From positions 2,607,131 through 2,671,130 of the forward strand of contig CM026424.1 in the NCBI GenBank assembly GCA_014871385.1: DNA of 64,000 bases, written 5' to 3'. Under the pieces are notes generated by a model. The model had not been told where the DNA came from. It was given only the letters and a program-made list of their open reading frames with translations, and made no database searches. Origin of the DNA: Ceratodon purpureus. Its lineage: Eukaryota > Streptophyta > Bryopsida > Pseudoditrichales > Ditrichaceae. The position numbers and the translations under genes are program-made. Position 1 is the stretch's first letter. Every line of letters starts with the position of its first letter. Below are positions 36,297 through 48,695 of this stretch, piece by piece.

Positions 36297-37059
36297 TTAT
36301 CATACAACAATTGTTTATAAGTCCTCAACTTCTTTACTAATTTAAAAAAATTATATGATCAAGCATGAAATCTCTAAAATTCCAAAAAATGTACTGATGT
36401 TTAGGCTCTGGTATAGATACTACACATGGAAATTTTCTTCAAATATTTATTAAGATATTTTTATAGTAAACCTCTGAAGAGAAATTTCCAAAACATGTGA
36501 CAAGTATTATTTCCCAAAACAAATGATCTTGTAATTTTCCATACCGTCTATGAAATAAAACTCAAAATTAAACCACTTCATGAAACTCTTGAATCTCAAA
36601 GACCAATAAAAGTATGTGTCTTTCCAATGAAAAATAAATTCAAAGCATACAAAGTGACGTAGGAATCCAAAAGAATTTTAACAATCACATGCTTATTGAA
36701 TTTTGAGATAAGTAAAATTTGGCATCCAACTTGAAAGGGATTAAAACACATAAAAGTTCTTGAAAGTTAGAAAAGATAAATGTGGCCTTCACACCTCAAA
36801 GGGATCCATAATGTATTAGCTTTTTAAAATTATTCAACAAAAAAGGTATCTCAACTATGCTGATATTCCGACCATGTTGTTTTGAATTCTTGAAATTGGC
36901 ACTACACATGGAGATTTTCTCCAAATCTTTGATGTAATACATCGTTGGAAAGCCCTCAACAAGAGCTTTCCAAAAACATACAACAAGCCATATTTCCAAA
37001 AAAATAAAATAAAAAATCTCGTCATTTTCTATGCGAGTTGTCAAAAAAAATGAATGCAA

Positions 37060-38452
37060 GAGGCACCCCAAATCCATCCCTCGGATCCGAGGGGTGCCCC
37101 TAAGCTCTGAATTTCACTCGCTTTTTTGCTCCATGTGAGCTCTAGCTCAATGTTCGAGGCTCGGATTTCTCTGCTTTTCAGTTTGAAGTGAAGGCTGGTG
37201 GCACCCCCGGACCATCCCTCAAATCCGGGGGTGCTTCAATCAAGTAGTTTTTTTTGCTTTTTTGAGTGTCAGGTGCTCCAGCTGAATGCTACTGGCCACG
37301 GCTTTTGTTCTCTTCCTTGAGCATTGCTCGAATTTTGTGATTACTTGTGTCGCTATAGCTTGCATGCTACAAGCAAGCGCATTTGTTTTAATTTTTTTTT
37401 TTGACCATCATGACCTCTGGTTGGGGCTCAGATTTCTCTGCTTTTCAATTTGAATAGAAGGCTGGTGGCACCCCCGGACCATCCCTCAGATCTGAGGGGT
37501 GCCTCGACCAAGTATTTTTTTTTGCTTTATTGAAAATCTGGTTACGATTCTCAATCACGAGGAAGTTAGCTAGACTGATTTCGTTGCCTCGGATCCGAGG
37601 GGTGAATCTCACATATATTCGGCTTGTTATTCTACTTGCTGGTTGGAGTTTATTTGCATTCTTTTTCTTTAAATTATCACCGAAGCCTCCTAGTGAGGCT
37701 CATGTTGTATGGCCATTTTGTGTTGTGAGCAAGGTTCGGTGGCACCCCTAGACCATCCCTCGGATCCGAGGGGTGCCTCGGCCTTCTCAACCTGGTTGAA
37801 CACTTTTTTTCGAACATGAGCTCCAGCTTCGTGCTCAAGTCATGGTTATTGTTTTGTTCTTAAATCAAGTTTGTGGTATGCAGAGCTCTTGCTCATTGTG
37901 TTTGTGATCTGCTGCGTGCTGGCCAAAAAATAACTGTGACTCCAGCACAAAGCTCGAGCTTATGTTCGAAAAAAAGTGACTTCCAACAATGACGCCAAAG
38001 CACTCCTCGCATCCGAGAGATGGTCCAAGGGTGCCGAGGACGTTCACTTCTTTGCAACAACCCTCTTCAAAACTGAAGTCTCTCACCAATGCAATCAACT
38101 TTTTAAAAGAAACACGGCCAATGCTGCATGCCGCCAGCACGTAGTAGATCACAAACGCAATGAGCAAGAGCTCCGCATAGCACAAACTTGATAAGAACAA
38201 AAAAATAACCATGACTCCAGCACGAAGTTGGAGCTCATGTTCAAAAAAAAAGGAACCAGGTTGAGAAGGCCGAGGCACGCCTCGGATTCGAGGGATGGTC
38301 CGGGGTGCCACCAGCCTTCACTTCAAACTGAAAAGCAGAGAAATCCGAGCCTCGAACATTGAGCTGGAGCTCACATGGAGCAAAAAAGCGAATGAAATTC
38401 AGAGCTTGGGGGCACCCCTCGGATCCGAGGGATGGATTTGGGGTGCCTCTTG
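37060..38452. repeat. Cluster of GGCACCCC...CTCGGATCCGAG...GGGGTGCC units
   Basis: CCCTCGGATCCGAGGG occurs at 37078-37093, 37757-37772 and 38416-38431. Variants are at 37209 (weak), 37483-37498 (CCCTCAGATCTGAGGG), 37587-37600, 38004 (weak) and 38280-38294. Most are flanked by GGCACCCC and GGGGTGCC, which can form a competing outer stem. GACCATCCCTC precedes many units. Confidence 0.85.
37738..38311. repeat. Inner inverted repeat, about 185-bp arms (37738-37922 / 38128-38311)
   Basis: Centred near 38024, so not concentric with the outer pair. It shares CCTCGGCCTTCTCAACCTGG with its inverse at 38253-38272, and CTCTTGCTCATTG with the inverse near 38161. Confidence 0.75.
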
Positions 38453-38728
38453 CATTCATTTTTTTTGACAACTCGCATAGAAAATGACGAGATTTTTTTA
38501 TTTTTTTTTGGAATTATAGCTTGTTGTATGTTTTTGGAAAGCTCTTGTTGAGGGCTTTCCAACAATGTATTACATCAAGATTTGGAGAAAATCTCCATGT
38601 GTAGTGCCAATTTGAAGAATTCAAAACAACATTGTCAGAATATCATCATAGTTGAGAAATTTCTAATGGTGTCTTTGTGCAATATTTTTCATGGTAAAGC
38701 ATATGAAGTGGGTAAAAATTTGGATAAA

Positions 38729-38758
38729 AAGGGTTGTCTCGGATCCGAGACAACCCTT
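38729..38758. repeat. 30-bp perfect palindrome centred on CGGATCCG
   Basis: Halves are AAGGGTTGTCTCGGA and its exact reverse complement. The core CTCGGATCCGAG is shared with the cluster, but the flanks differ from other members. Confidence 0.95.
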
Positions 38759-38871
38759 GGGTGGGTGGGATTTCGACACTTTTTTTGACAACTTGCATCA
38801 AAAATGATGAGATTTTATTTTTTCTTGGAAATATGGCTTGTTGTATGTTTTTGGAAAGCTCTTGTCAAGGG

Positions 38872-40235
38872 CTTTCTTGTCAAGGGTGCCATTGATAAGA
38901 AGGATATTCCATAGCGTTTTAAGAAGTGGGTGGATGTCTTTAGCAGTGAATGCATTTTTACAGATCATTAGAGTAGGCATTTTGAAGCTCTTCACCTCCT
39001 TCAATGTCCTTGGCTCCTTGAGCTCAAGAAGAATGATATTTGTCCCGGGAAAGAGAGAGCTCTTAAAGCAAGTTGTTAGATTTTAATGAAGGAGCTTGTG
39101 GATAAGAAAATGGTGAATTTGGAGGTGGATGCCTTAGAGGTTGGCTATGATGCATATCTTTTCTGAGAGGCAAAGGAAAAAGCTGGTAGAGAAGAAGGCT
39201 AAGGCTGAGGCAATGATGAAGAAGAAGGAGAAGGAGCAGGAGGTCAAGCTCAAGAAGGAAGTTGCAGCAACGAACAGGGAATTGGCAAAACTTGTTTTGA
39301 TGGAAGGGCCAGAGAAGTTGATGTCTCATGTTGACATTTCTCCTTCAGGGACCGCATGCATGTTGCCATAGTTTCTTTAATCCCTCAAGTGCCCCATTTT
39401 TCTAGCCTCCTACCTTCTTAGACTCTCTACATGATTCCTTGCTCGCAGTTGAATGACGTAGACACTAGTGTTGAGATCATCAATGATTGTCATATAGTCA
39501 TTTTAGAGTTGTTTGATGCTCTTGCGGAGGGAGATGAGCCTTCATGCTAGACCAAGATCAAAGATTGGGTGAAGCAGCATCACGGTAGCAAGGCTAGGAA
39601 TTTGAGAGGTAAAGAGGCCAAGGCTGCTATGGACCTCATCATTTTTGATGTTCCGGAGGATTTACATATTTCAGTTTTAGGCCATGATGGTGAAATTCTC
39701 TCTTGAAACAAGAACTCAAGATTTCAACAGTGAAGAAAATGGAGTCTAAATGGATTAAGGCCCATTTTGAGTTTGCTATGCAGTTTCTGTAGGATGATGG
39801 AGCTTTGATTGTTTTTTACCCTAATTCAAAGTTCATTTCAAATGAACTTATTTCCTAACCAGAGTGGGCTAACTTTTAGGAGGAGGCCAAATGGTTTGCA
39901 ATCAATGGCATGCCATCAACTTTCCAGATCGTCATCCACGCGAGCACAAGACATTTATAGTAAAATGCCTCAACAAGATGGAGAATGTGGAGGAGGATAT
40001 TCCGAGGTCTAAATTTTAGTTTTATGATAGGCATGAGCTTGGTGCCCAATGCATCAAACTGTTTTCTGATAGACATTGCATTAATTGGATTACTGCAAAT
40101 TCTTTATCGGTGAATTTAGAACATGGTAAGCCATTCAGAGGAGCCGGGAGAAGATTTCTAACCTCTTGGAGGCTGTAATTGATCTGTGTACCGTTGAAAA
40201 TGACATTGTCATGGATCTCACAGCTTCTATAGGTA
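38872..40235 (+). pseudogene. Second, decayed copy of the methyltransferase-like gene
   Basis: Collinear with 32246-33620 of the cargo gene: AAGGGTGCCATTGA, AAGAAGTGGGTGGATGTCT, the Lys/Glu coiled-coil (39176-39270), DVPEDL (39648), the MES start (39738) and GACATTGTCATGGATCTCAC (40201). Many stops and indels break it. It begins abruptly after a duplicated GGAAAGCTCTTGT segment and ends at the motif-I exon boundary. It retains sense codons where the upstream copy has stops (CAG at 39446, TCA at 39724). Confidence 0.8.
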
Positions 40236-40846
40236 TTTTCTTCTCTGGGGGAGGGTACAATAAAGTGGACCACAAAGTGCAATATGTGATCACTAAGAAG
40301 TGAATTTGAAGTGTGCTGTTTTTTAAAGCTCAAAGCTGATTTTGAGCATTTTGGTGAAGTTTTTGAGCATTTTAGTCACTTCCTAGGGTGTCATAAGGTA
40401 TCTTACACGCATCTTCATAAAAAGAACATCCTTAATTAAAACTATATTTGACCACTAGTTCTAAATCATGAAAATGAACTTTTCCAAAGTCTTGATTTCT
40501 TCATTTGATTTCTTCATTCTATAGGTCTATGCTTTCTGATCGATTGTCTGACTGTTTCGGAAGGGGGGCCAAGGGGGTGGTTTTATTTTTTCATTTAATA
40601 GATTTTATTCTTTTTCCCCTTCTTCTTGATGACGTAGAATTGCTAAGATATATGTTAAAAAAATCACAATTTACCTGGATATGAATTGGGTGTAAATTTC
40701 TACATTGATCAATTTAGAAGCCATTATCTTTGGGAAAAACCCTTAACCACCTTCCACGGTCATAGGTTCTATATATGCCATGTCATACAAAATCATCTTA
40801 AAATATTCAAATAAAAAGTCAAAAATTTATAAATTTAGTGCTCACC

Positions 40847-40890
40847 GCTCACCGTTCATTGCTCATTGCTCACAAGATAGCATTTCTATT
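40847..40890 (-). repeat. Second right-type terminus with five heptamers
   Basis: GCTCACC, GCTCACC, GTTCATT, GCTCATT, GCTCACA then AGATAGC, preceded by the shared CTTCCACGGTCATAGGT block near 40752. It is the right end of another related element; the left partner may be 27691. Confidence 0.7.
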
Positions 40891-40929
40891 TGCAAAATTA
40901 TGTTTTAACTAGAAATGTGGAATAATATT

Positions 40930-41740
40930 TACAAACCTTGTAAACTTTATTGAAAATTTTGAAAGTATATAACTTATAGATGATAGCTTGTTTTAAATGA
41001 AAATTTCATATATCATAACATATTATTTTAGCTTTAAAAAGTGTTATATCATTTATCTGACTGAGTAAAAATCTAGTATAATTTTGGTATATTTCTTAGT
41101 GTTTGTTACCTAGAGGGAACCCAAGAAGAAGATTGGAAATTTGAATACTTGAAAATTTAAGTGAAAATTAACCATGTAAGGACTTAGCCTATGTTGTTGC
41201 TTATGGCTTTGCTATTCCTAGCTTAATTTGAAGGCTAATTATAAATTTTAGCATTGTAAACCTTGTTTGTAGATTGACTTGACATTACATCCAAAGCCTC
41301 AGTTCATTTTGTGTCGTATGCAAGAATGTAGAGTTATTAGTCCACCTGTTTGGGTCTTATAACGTTTTCATAGTGAGACTAAATTAATTAATAGTAAATT
41401 GTAAGTTTGAAAGTTTAGAAGTCATACTCACAATCAGTTCAACTTCTGGTTTTTGGTCTATTGTACTAATCTCGTATCATCTCGTTTTGAATATTCATCC
41501 GGATTTTTGACTCCTTACACCCATAATATGATGGACTATCAATGAGTTGATTGAAGGTTCATTGAAGATTCAAGGCTTGAGGGGACATTATGTAAGAATT
41601 CATGTCCTTAAATTCCTTTTTAGCAAGCAAAATCCTTGTGCATATCAATAGCAAATATTCTCAACTCGACAACACTTTTTGATTGAAAAACATTAATGTT
41701 ATTAAATAAAAGCATACACATTGAAAATTCTTAAAGCTTC
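40930..41740 (-). repeat. Dispersed repeat, inverse of 13740-14580, MITE-free
   Basis: Reverse-complement homolog of copy A segment 2, with an empty site where the 14392 MITE sits. It directly abuts the left arm of the large inverted repeat. Confidence 0.75.
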
Positions 41741-42399
41741 AAAATTTGACGTGGCCTTTGAACACGACCAATTTTGAAATTCATGCATTTCCAATGAGGT
41801 TTGTCTTGAACACTCAATATTCACATCTAGGTGTGGCTGTACTTGATACTTGTCATGTATTTTTAGATGTATATGCTTCCAATGATAATAATCTCAAGTC
41901 CAATGAGAGTAATCTCTCTTCTAATTCTATTCTATTCAAAGATAGAATTTTAACCACTAAAGATCCTTGACTATGTTTCACTAAAACACACTTTGAAATT
42001 GTCATTTTTAATGTAAAAAACATGAATGACAAAGAAAATATTATTTTCTAAATCTAATCGTAAGGTCTTCAACAAGATTATTTAAGTAGATAGCTCAATA
42101 ATTTCATCATAGTTGGCCGTAGAAATTAGAAGATTATAGCAATTGAAATTCATATGTCTAACTTTTTCTTCTTTGATTTTTTGCATTATGGATTTTGGTG
42201 GTGATAAAAAAGACTAAGTTAGCTAATTGTATAATAAAATTCAAACACAAAAGACAAGTGTGGTATGTTGAAAACAATATTCTTATTAACTTGAGTACAA
42301 AAAAAATGCTGATTCATGTTTCTTCCCTGAAAATTCCATTATGTTATAAAGTCCTAGTTCAAATGGTCAAAGTAAAGATTGATGTCCATCCTTTAAGTG

Positions 42400-42438
<39 letters not shown>
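42400..42438 (+). repeat. Poly(A) run of 39 in left arm
   Basis: 39 consecutive A. The mirror run of 39 T is at 45605-45643 in the right arm. Confidence 0.95.
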
Positions 42439-42440
<2 letters not shown>

Positions 42441-43201
42441 TTTATGAAGGAAAGAAGAAGTCTTTTTGGTACATTGCCCAAAACAGTGAGAAAACTTTCA
42501 TATTTTATGAAGTGAACATTTTGTAATAAAAGGAGTTGTTTTTTTTTTTTTGTTTTTTTTGAAAATCTTAAAGATGACAAAATTAGTTATTTATAGAAAT
42601 AATCTCAAAGGTAAAAGATGTATTTAGCTTGGCTATCCAAGTTGTCTACTGAACACAGAATTCCACTTTGGGTACCATAACTATTTTTATGAATGTCCGA
42701 TTAAAAGAATAAAAATACATCTTAAAGTTCTTGTAACGGCAAACATTCACAAAAAGTTTCAAAAAATCTCGACTTAAATTGAAGGTACAAATACATGCCC
42801 AAATTCTAAAAACACTCAAATGTGGAAAATTGTCCTTTAGGAGTTAAGTTGTTGCTACAAGAGTTAAATGGGCTTGTCATTGTTCACTCCGCGAATGGAT
42901 AGAAGACAACTACCAATACTCGCGGGCTGGCACTTAGGTTGAAATTTGTACCGGCCACGGCAATAGCTAGGCCAACTTCAAAAATAAACAGTTCCATTTG
43001 AACAAAGTTTCAACAAAATTCCGTTGATGCTACCTGTTGATTAGGAACTCTTGATTTGGAACACTTTTAACATAAATCTATGGATATTTTAACACAAATC
43101 TTTTTATTGGGGCATTGATTCAATGTCCAACTCACACTAATGGTAAAAATGATATCAATTATGGGCATAAGCCAAGTCTAGGGCAAGGGACAAGGGGTAA
43201 G

Positions 43202-43256
43202 GGAATCAATCCTTGAAGCTCTAGATCTCCAGGTGAAAGCTTATACCACAAAGCCA
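43202..43256 (-). repeat. tRNA-like SINE module, left arm copy
   Basis: Mirror of 44787-44841. Same A-box and B-box-like motifs on the minus strand. Confidence 0.45.
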
Positions 43257-44786
43257 CCACTCCTCTAGTGACATATGACAAAGATGTAAAAGTAATTATA
43301 GACTTATAGTTAACTCCAATAATTACAATAAATTAAAGCCTTGTATAGAAAGACTTTAGTTTTGAGGATTTTTGGCAATTTTGAAGCCTTCAAATATAGG
43401 GATTAAAGACTTAAAACTAATTGACAAACCTCCTTCCATCTTGTAAAAATTGCATCCATCATCATTGATGAAGCCTCTATAACCTCGTGTAGAGCCCTTA
43501 TCATCCCATGATCCCAATAATCCATATCATTCCACGTCAATCATCTTTAATATATATTAGATTAGAAATAAATTAAATAAAATCTGCTATATTAGAAATA
43601 AATGAGTTAAGTAATGATGCACTGGTGAAATTAATTTTAGGTTAAAATATAATGCAATTAGGTATGATATGCGGCGCATGAATGAAACTTGACAAAATTT
43701 CTTGAATATAATGGACTAGACATTCTCTCATTTTTTCATTCTCATTTTCCCAAGTCCCCTCTATTTTAGTTCTTATGTCCACTTTTGCATTGTTAAACCT
43801 CATCCATAACAACTCTTGTTGCTATTATTAAATCTAGACCAACGTTGGTTATTTCTTGTTGATTATTTCAGTGGTGGTACTAGAGATGTATATAGCATTT
43901 CAAGGAAAGGCTTTGTATAGGTTTGAAAATTGATATTTGAACAAGGATGTGAAATATTACTACATTTTTGTGAATCAATTGATTAAGCATATAATACTAC
44001 CAACTCTTTTAGATTGAATAACATAATAGGAAGTTGAATATTGAATTATAAATTTGTGTGGAATTTTTTTGTGTGGCTTGCAAATCCAAGATATAATTTG
44101 TAATTGATGATATACATGTTGTTTGGAAGGTTCAATCTATCACATTTGTCACGGCCACATCTAATGGTAGTGTAAATAGTATCATTTCTAAGTTTTATTA
44201 CAGTAAAGCATTGCTAAATTTTATAAACTCTCAAGTGAATATTGCGCGACATCAGCTCATGTTGTATGTGTAATTGGGGAAAAATGCACATAAATAAAAT
44301 TCAAGAAATTCAAATTATAAAATTCCAATAATTATATTCAAGAAATTTTGTCAAGTTTCATTCATGCGCCGCATATCATACCTAATTGCATTATATTTTA
44401 ACCTAAAATTAATTTCACCAGTGCATCATTACTTAACTCATTTATTTCTAATATAGCAGATTTTATTTAATTTATTTCTAATCTAATATATATTAAAGAT
44501 GATTGACGTGGAATGATATGGATTATTGGGATCATGGGATGATAAGGGCTCTACACGAGGTTATAGAGGCTTCATCAATGATGATGGATGCAATTTTTAC
44601 AAGATGGAAGGAGGTTTGTCAATTAGTTTTAAGTCTTTAATCCCTATATTTGAAGGCTTCAAAATTGCCAAAAATCCTCAAAACTAAAGTCTTTCTATAC
44701 AAGGCTTTAATTTATTGTAATTATTGGAGTTAACTATAAGTCTATAATTACTTTTACATCTTTGTCATATGTCACTAGAGGAGTGG

Positions 44787-44841
44787 TGGCTTTGTGGTAT
44801 AAGCTTTCACCTGGAGATCTAGAGCTTCAAGGATTGATTCC
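44787..44841 (+). repeat. tRNA-like SINE module, right arm copy
   Basis: TGGCTTTGTGG at 44787 and GGATTGATTCC at 44831, 44 bp apart. It is closer to the pol III B-box consensus than the 16166 copy. Confidence 0.45.
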
Positions 44842-45602
44842 CTTACCCCTTGTCCCTTGCCCTAGACTTGGCTTATGCCCATAATTGATATCATTTTTAC
44901 CATTAGTGTGAGTTGGACATTGAATCAATGCCCCAATAAAAAGATTTGTGTTAAAATATCCATAGATTTATGTTAAAAGTGTTCCAAATCAAGAGTTCCT
45001 AATCAACAGGTAGCATCAACGGAATTTTGTTGAAACTTTGTTCAAATGGAACTGTTTATTTTTGAAGTTGGCCTAGCTATTGCCGTGGCCGGTACAAATT
45101 TCAACCTAAGTGCCAGCCCGCGAGTATTGGTAGTTGTCTTCTATCCATTCGCGGAGTGAACAATGACAAGCCCATTTAACTCTTGTAGCAACAACTTAAC
45201 TCCTAAAGGACAATTTTCCACATTTGAGTGTTTTTAGAATTTGGGCATGTATTTGTACCTTCAATTTAAGTCGAGATTTTTTGAAACTTTTTGTGAATGT
45301 TTGCCGTTACAAGAACTTTAAGATGTATTTTTATTCTTTTAATCGGACATTCATAAAAATAGTTATGGTACCCAAAGTGGAATTCTGTGTTCAGTAGACA
45401 ACTTGGATAGCCAAGCTAAATACATCTTTTACCTTTGAGATTATTTCTATAAATAACTAATTTTGTCATCTTTAAGATTTTCAAAAAAAACAAAAAAAAA
45501 AAAACAACTCCTTTTATTACAAAATGTTCACTTCATAAAATATGAAAGTTTTCTCACTGTTTTGGGCAATGTACCAAAAAGACTTCTTCTTTCCTTCATA
45601 AA

Positions 45603-45643
<41 letters not shown>

Positions 45644-46299
45644 CACTTAAAGGATGGACATCAATCTTTACTTTGACCATTTGAACTAGGACTTTATAAC
45701 ATAATGGAATTTTCAGGGAAGAAACATGAATCAGCATTTTTTTTGTACTCAAGTTAATAAGAATATTGTTTTCAACATACCACACTTGTCTTTTGTGTTT
45801 GAATTTTATTATACAATTAGCTAACTTAGTCTTTTTTATCACCACCAAAATCCATAATGCAAAAAATCAAAGAAGAAAAAGTTAGACATATGAATTTCAA
45901 TTGCTATAATCTTCTAATTTCTACGGCCAACTATGATGAAATTATTGAGCTATCTACTTAAATAATCTTGTTGAAGACCTTACGATTAGATTTAGAAAAT
46001 AATATTTTCTTTGTCATTCATGTTTTTTACATTAAAAATGACAATTTCAAAGTGTGTTTTAGTGAAACATAGTCAAGGATCTTTAGTGGTTAAAATTCTA
46101 TCTTTGAATAGAATAGAATTAGAAGAGAGATTACTCTCATTGGACTTGAGATTATTATCATTGGAAGCATATACATCTAAAAATACATGACAAGTATCAG
46201 GTACAGCCACACCTAGATGTGAATATTTAGTGTTCAAGACAAACCTCATTGGAAATGCATGAATTTCAAAATTGGTCGTGTTCAAAGGCCACGTCAAAT

Positions 46300-48060
46300 C
46301 TTGCCTAGCTATTCACAAAAAATATAAAATTTTCCTTTTAACTCACAAGCCAACTTGTTGTTTTTATTAATTCTAGACCAAAAAGTTTTTTTCAAAATTG
46401 ATCATTGCAACATTGCAACCTATCCAGTTTTGAGGTCAATTATATAGCCTAGAAATGGACAAGTTTATATTGATAGTCCACCTTATTTAATCAATGCAAA
46501 ATTTCATTCACAAGCAAACGACATTTAAAATTTGAATACATGGATCATATCATTGTACCAAAGGGACCACCTTGCAAGACCCAATTATTTCTTAAACCTA
46601 TTTTTTTTCCCTTCTGATCGAGCTTTTGTCAGGCTTGCACAGACACTTATCAAGAAAAATCAAGAAAAAGACACTCAAAACTATTCACAACGACATTTAT
46701 AATGACAGAATGGTGTACTTTACCATACTAACTATACTTACAAACAACATAACTTATAACATATCACATCTCATAGTGCATCAACTACCAAGTGTATCAA
46801 CGCATACATTTACACATATGAGCACAATTGTATTTGCATCCTAGAACAAAAATCAAATTAAATCAATAACTGTCAATATCAATAATTGTTGAATAAAGAT
46901 GTACACAATACAAAGAATCATAAAGCATGTCCTACTCAGGTTCATATTGAATCACACATTGAAGAACCAATGTTGATAGGAAACAATCCATATACAATAA
47001 GCAAAAATAGAAAAGAGTTGTGTCCACAAAATGAAATGCTATCAAATAGTGAGATCCTTAAAAAAAAAGATGCAAAAGAAAAAGTGAAGAGAAAAATATG
47101 CTCAAGAAAAGATCACTTAATTATCACTTCCATCACTTATAAATACAAAAATCATACATATAACTAACCAAGAGACATTACCAATTATGAAACTAAACAA
47201 GAAGGAGATGATCAATAAAAACCGAAGAGAAAGATATGCAAAACAAAAGGAATTGAGAAAATTAAATACCTCGGAATCTATAGTAAATATAAACTATCCA
47301 TACACAAATATACTTCAAACAAACCAACCTACGTTTGCAAACATAGGATGAATCAAACATTGATAATAGACAAAGAAGCAAAAAACCACCCATGTAATAT
47401 ATAATTTCTTCAAAAATAAAAACAAACCAATTTATAAACCATTCATTAACCAAGTAAAAATAAATTCAAACACTATAAATAAAAACCGTAGAGCTACATA
47501 CACATTACTTAAAAACCTCAAATTCATTAATGAAAAGCGGAAGAACTATGTATAAAGAACTATGTAAAGACTTACAAATGATAAATTGTAAACAAAGAGA
47601 GCTTTATACATACCAAATAATATTGAAAACTATTCAAGTGTATAAAAATTGTAGGCACACCTATTTATTACGAAAAGTATAAACAAACAGAAACATGATT
47701 TTCCTCCACAAATTATCTTCAAAAACAATGTACATTGCTCTCAACAATATAATGACTACATGACAAACAAATTCTTCATTTTATTGAATTGTACAGTATG
47801 CAATCAAATGACAAATACAACACACCTTCAAAAGTACGATATTAATGATATAATTCCTCACATGAGAACATTATTAACATTCAATCCAAACTACCACATG
47901 TACATTAAGTCAACTATACCCCAAGAACTTTATAATGATACCCAACATATGCATATAAACATAAATGGATGGTTGCTTTCTTTAAAAGAAATCTCAAGCA
48001 AAGACAATACCCTATTTATTTATGTGTATGGCATGTCAATCTGCATTACATGCCAAACAA
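46300..48060. other. AT-rich region without genes
   Basis: Short frames on both strands only, low complexity and A-rich. Nothing else seen. Confidence 0.6.
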
Positions 48061-48121
48061 ACGCCTAAATTCCAGTGACGACCTAAGTCGGAACTGGTTT
48101 AGCATGGCTGGGAGGGTCGTT

Positions 48122-48210
48122 CGTCACCACGACAATTCCATTTCGTCACCCACGACAGTTCCATTTCGTCACCCACGACAGTTCCATTTTGTCACCCACG
48201 ACAATTCCAA
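48122..48210 (+). repeat. Tandem repeat, 22-23 bp x 4
   Basis: Four units of CGTCACCCACGACAGTTCC followed by ATTT, with small variations (ACAATTCC in the first and last). Confidence 0.9.
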
Positions 48211-48428
48211 CATTGTTCACTTGGTATTTGCGTTCCCGCGTGACTGCAGACAGTTATGTTCCCGCGTTCTCGTCACATGGTATTCTTCCCGAGTTCTCAT
48301 CGCAGGGGAATCGTAATCACGATAGCGGAGTGGGCGGCACTTTCATATGCGGGGAGCGACGTATCGTTTGCAATCCGTGTGGGGTATAAACCACTTTTCA
48401 GTCGCAGCAGGGTGTAAGGAGTAACGCC

Positions 48429-48695
48429 ATGATGCTGGCGTCGGAGGAGGATAATCTAAACGAGTACAAGAGCTACTTCTGGATCGTGTTGGATTACCCG
48501 CAGTTTCAAGGGAAGGGGGAGACCAAGGAGGGCGCGCTCCGGCAGGTCGGCCGGTTGTTGCTGACCAGAGGAATTTATTGTTGTTGTGTGAAGTTTCATC
48601 TGACACATCAACAAGGAGACGGATCATCATCGGAGGTGAAGAATGATTCTCTGCATGCTGACATTCATAATTCTCAATTGCAACTTGGAATGTAA
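48429..48695 (+). CDS. Unrecognised 88-codon ORF
   Basis: ATG-started frame beginning MMLASEEDNLNEYKSYFWIV, GC-richer than its surroundings, with a TATAAA-like box about 45 bp upstream. It might be a first exon of the RRP36-like locus, but the residues do not resemble the RRP36 N-terminus. A minus-strand frame overlaps it completely. Confidence 0.25.
   Translation: MMLASEEDNLNEYKSYFWIVLDYPQFQGKGETKEGALRQVGRLLLTRGIYCCCVKFHLTHQQGDGSSSEVKNDSLHADIHNSQLQLGM

Larger units (their letters stand above)
36846..38661. repeat. Inverted repeat, about 390-bp arms (36846-37236 / 38272-38661)
   Basis: The arms are imperfect reverse complements centred near 37753. Landmarks are GGCACTACACATGGAGATTT against AAATCTCCATGTGTAGTGCC, and CGAGTTGTCAAAAAAAATGAA against its complement near 38455. 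The 1.0-kb spacer contains further inverted repeats. Confidence 0.8.
41744..46299. repeat. Large inverted repeat: 1,969-bp arms, 618-bp spacer
   Basis: Arms 41744-43712 and 44331-46299 are reverse complements. Paired positions always sum to 88043 wherever checked, so no net indel is present. Only single-base differences were noticed (for example two in the outermost 230 bp). Open frames inside (42195-42515 and 45528-45848) are mirror copies of each other and are not convincing genes. Arms and spacer consist of the family repeats also found at 12.6-16.9 kb. Confidence 0.95.

Noticed and set aside
42195..45848. Mirror-image 106- and 73-codon ORFs in the large inverted repeat
   Set aside because: They cross a 39-base homopolymer (poly-Lys or poly-Phe) and simply copy each other through the palindrome.
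48122..48210. CRISPR-like array
   Set aside because: Units are contiguous tandem repeats without unique spacers, and the context is a eukaryotic genome.
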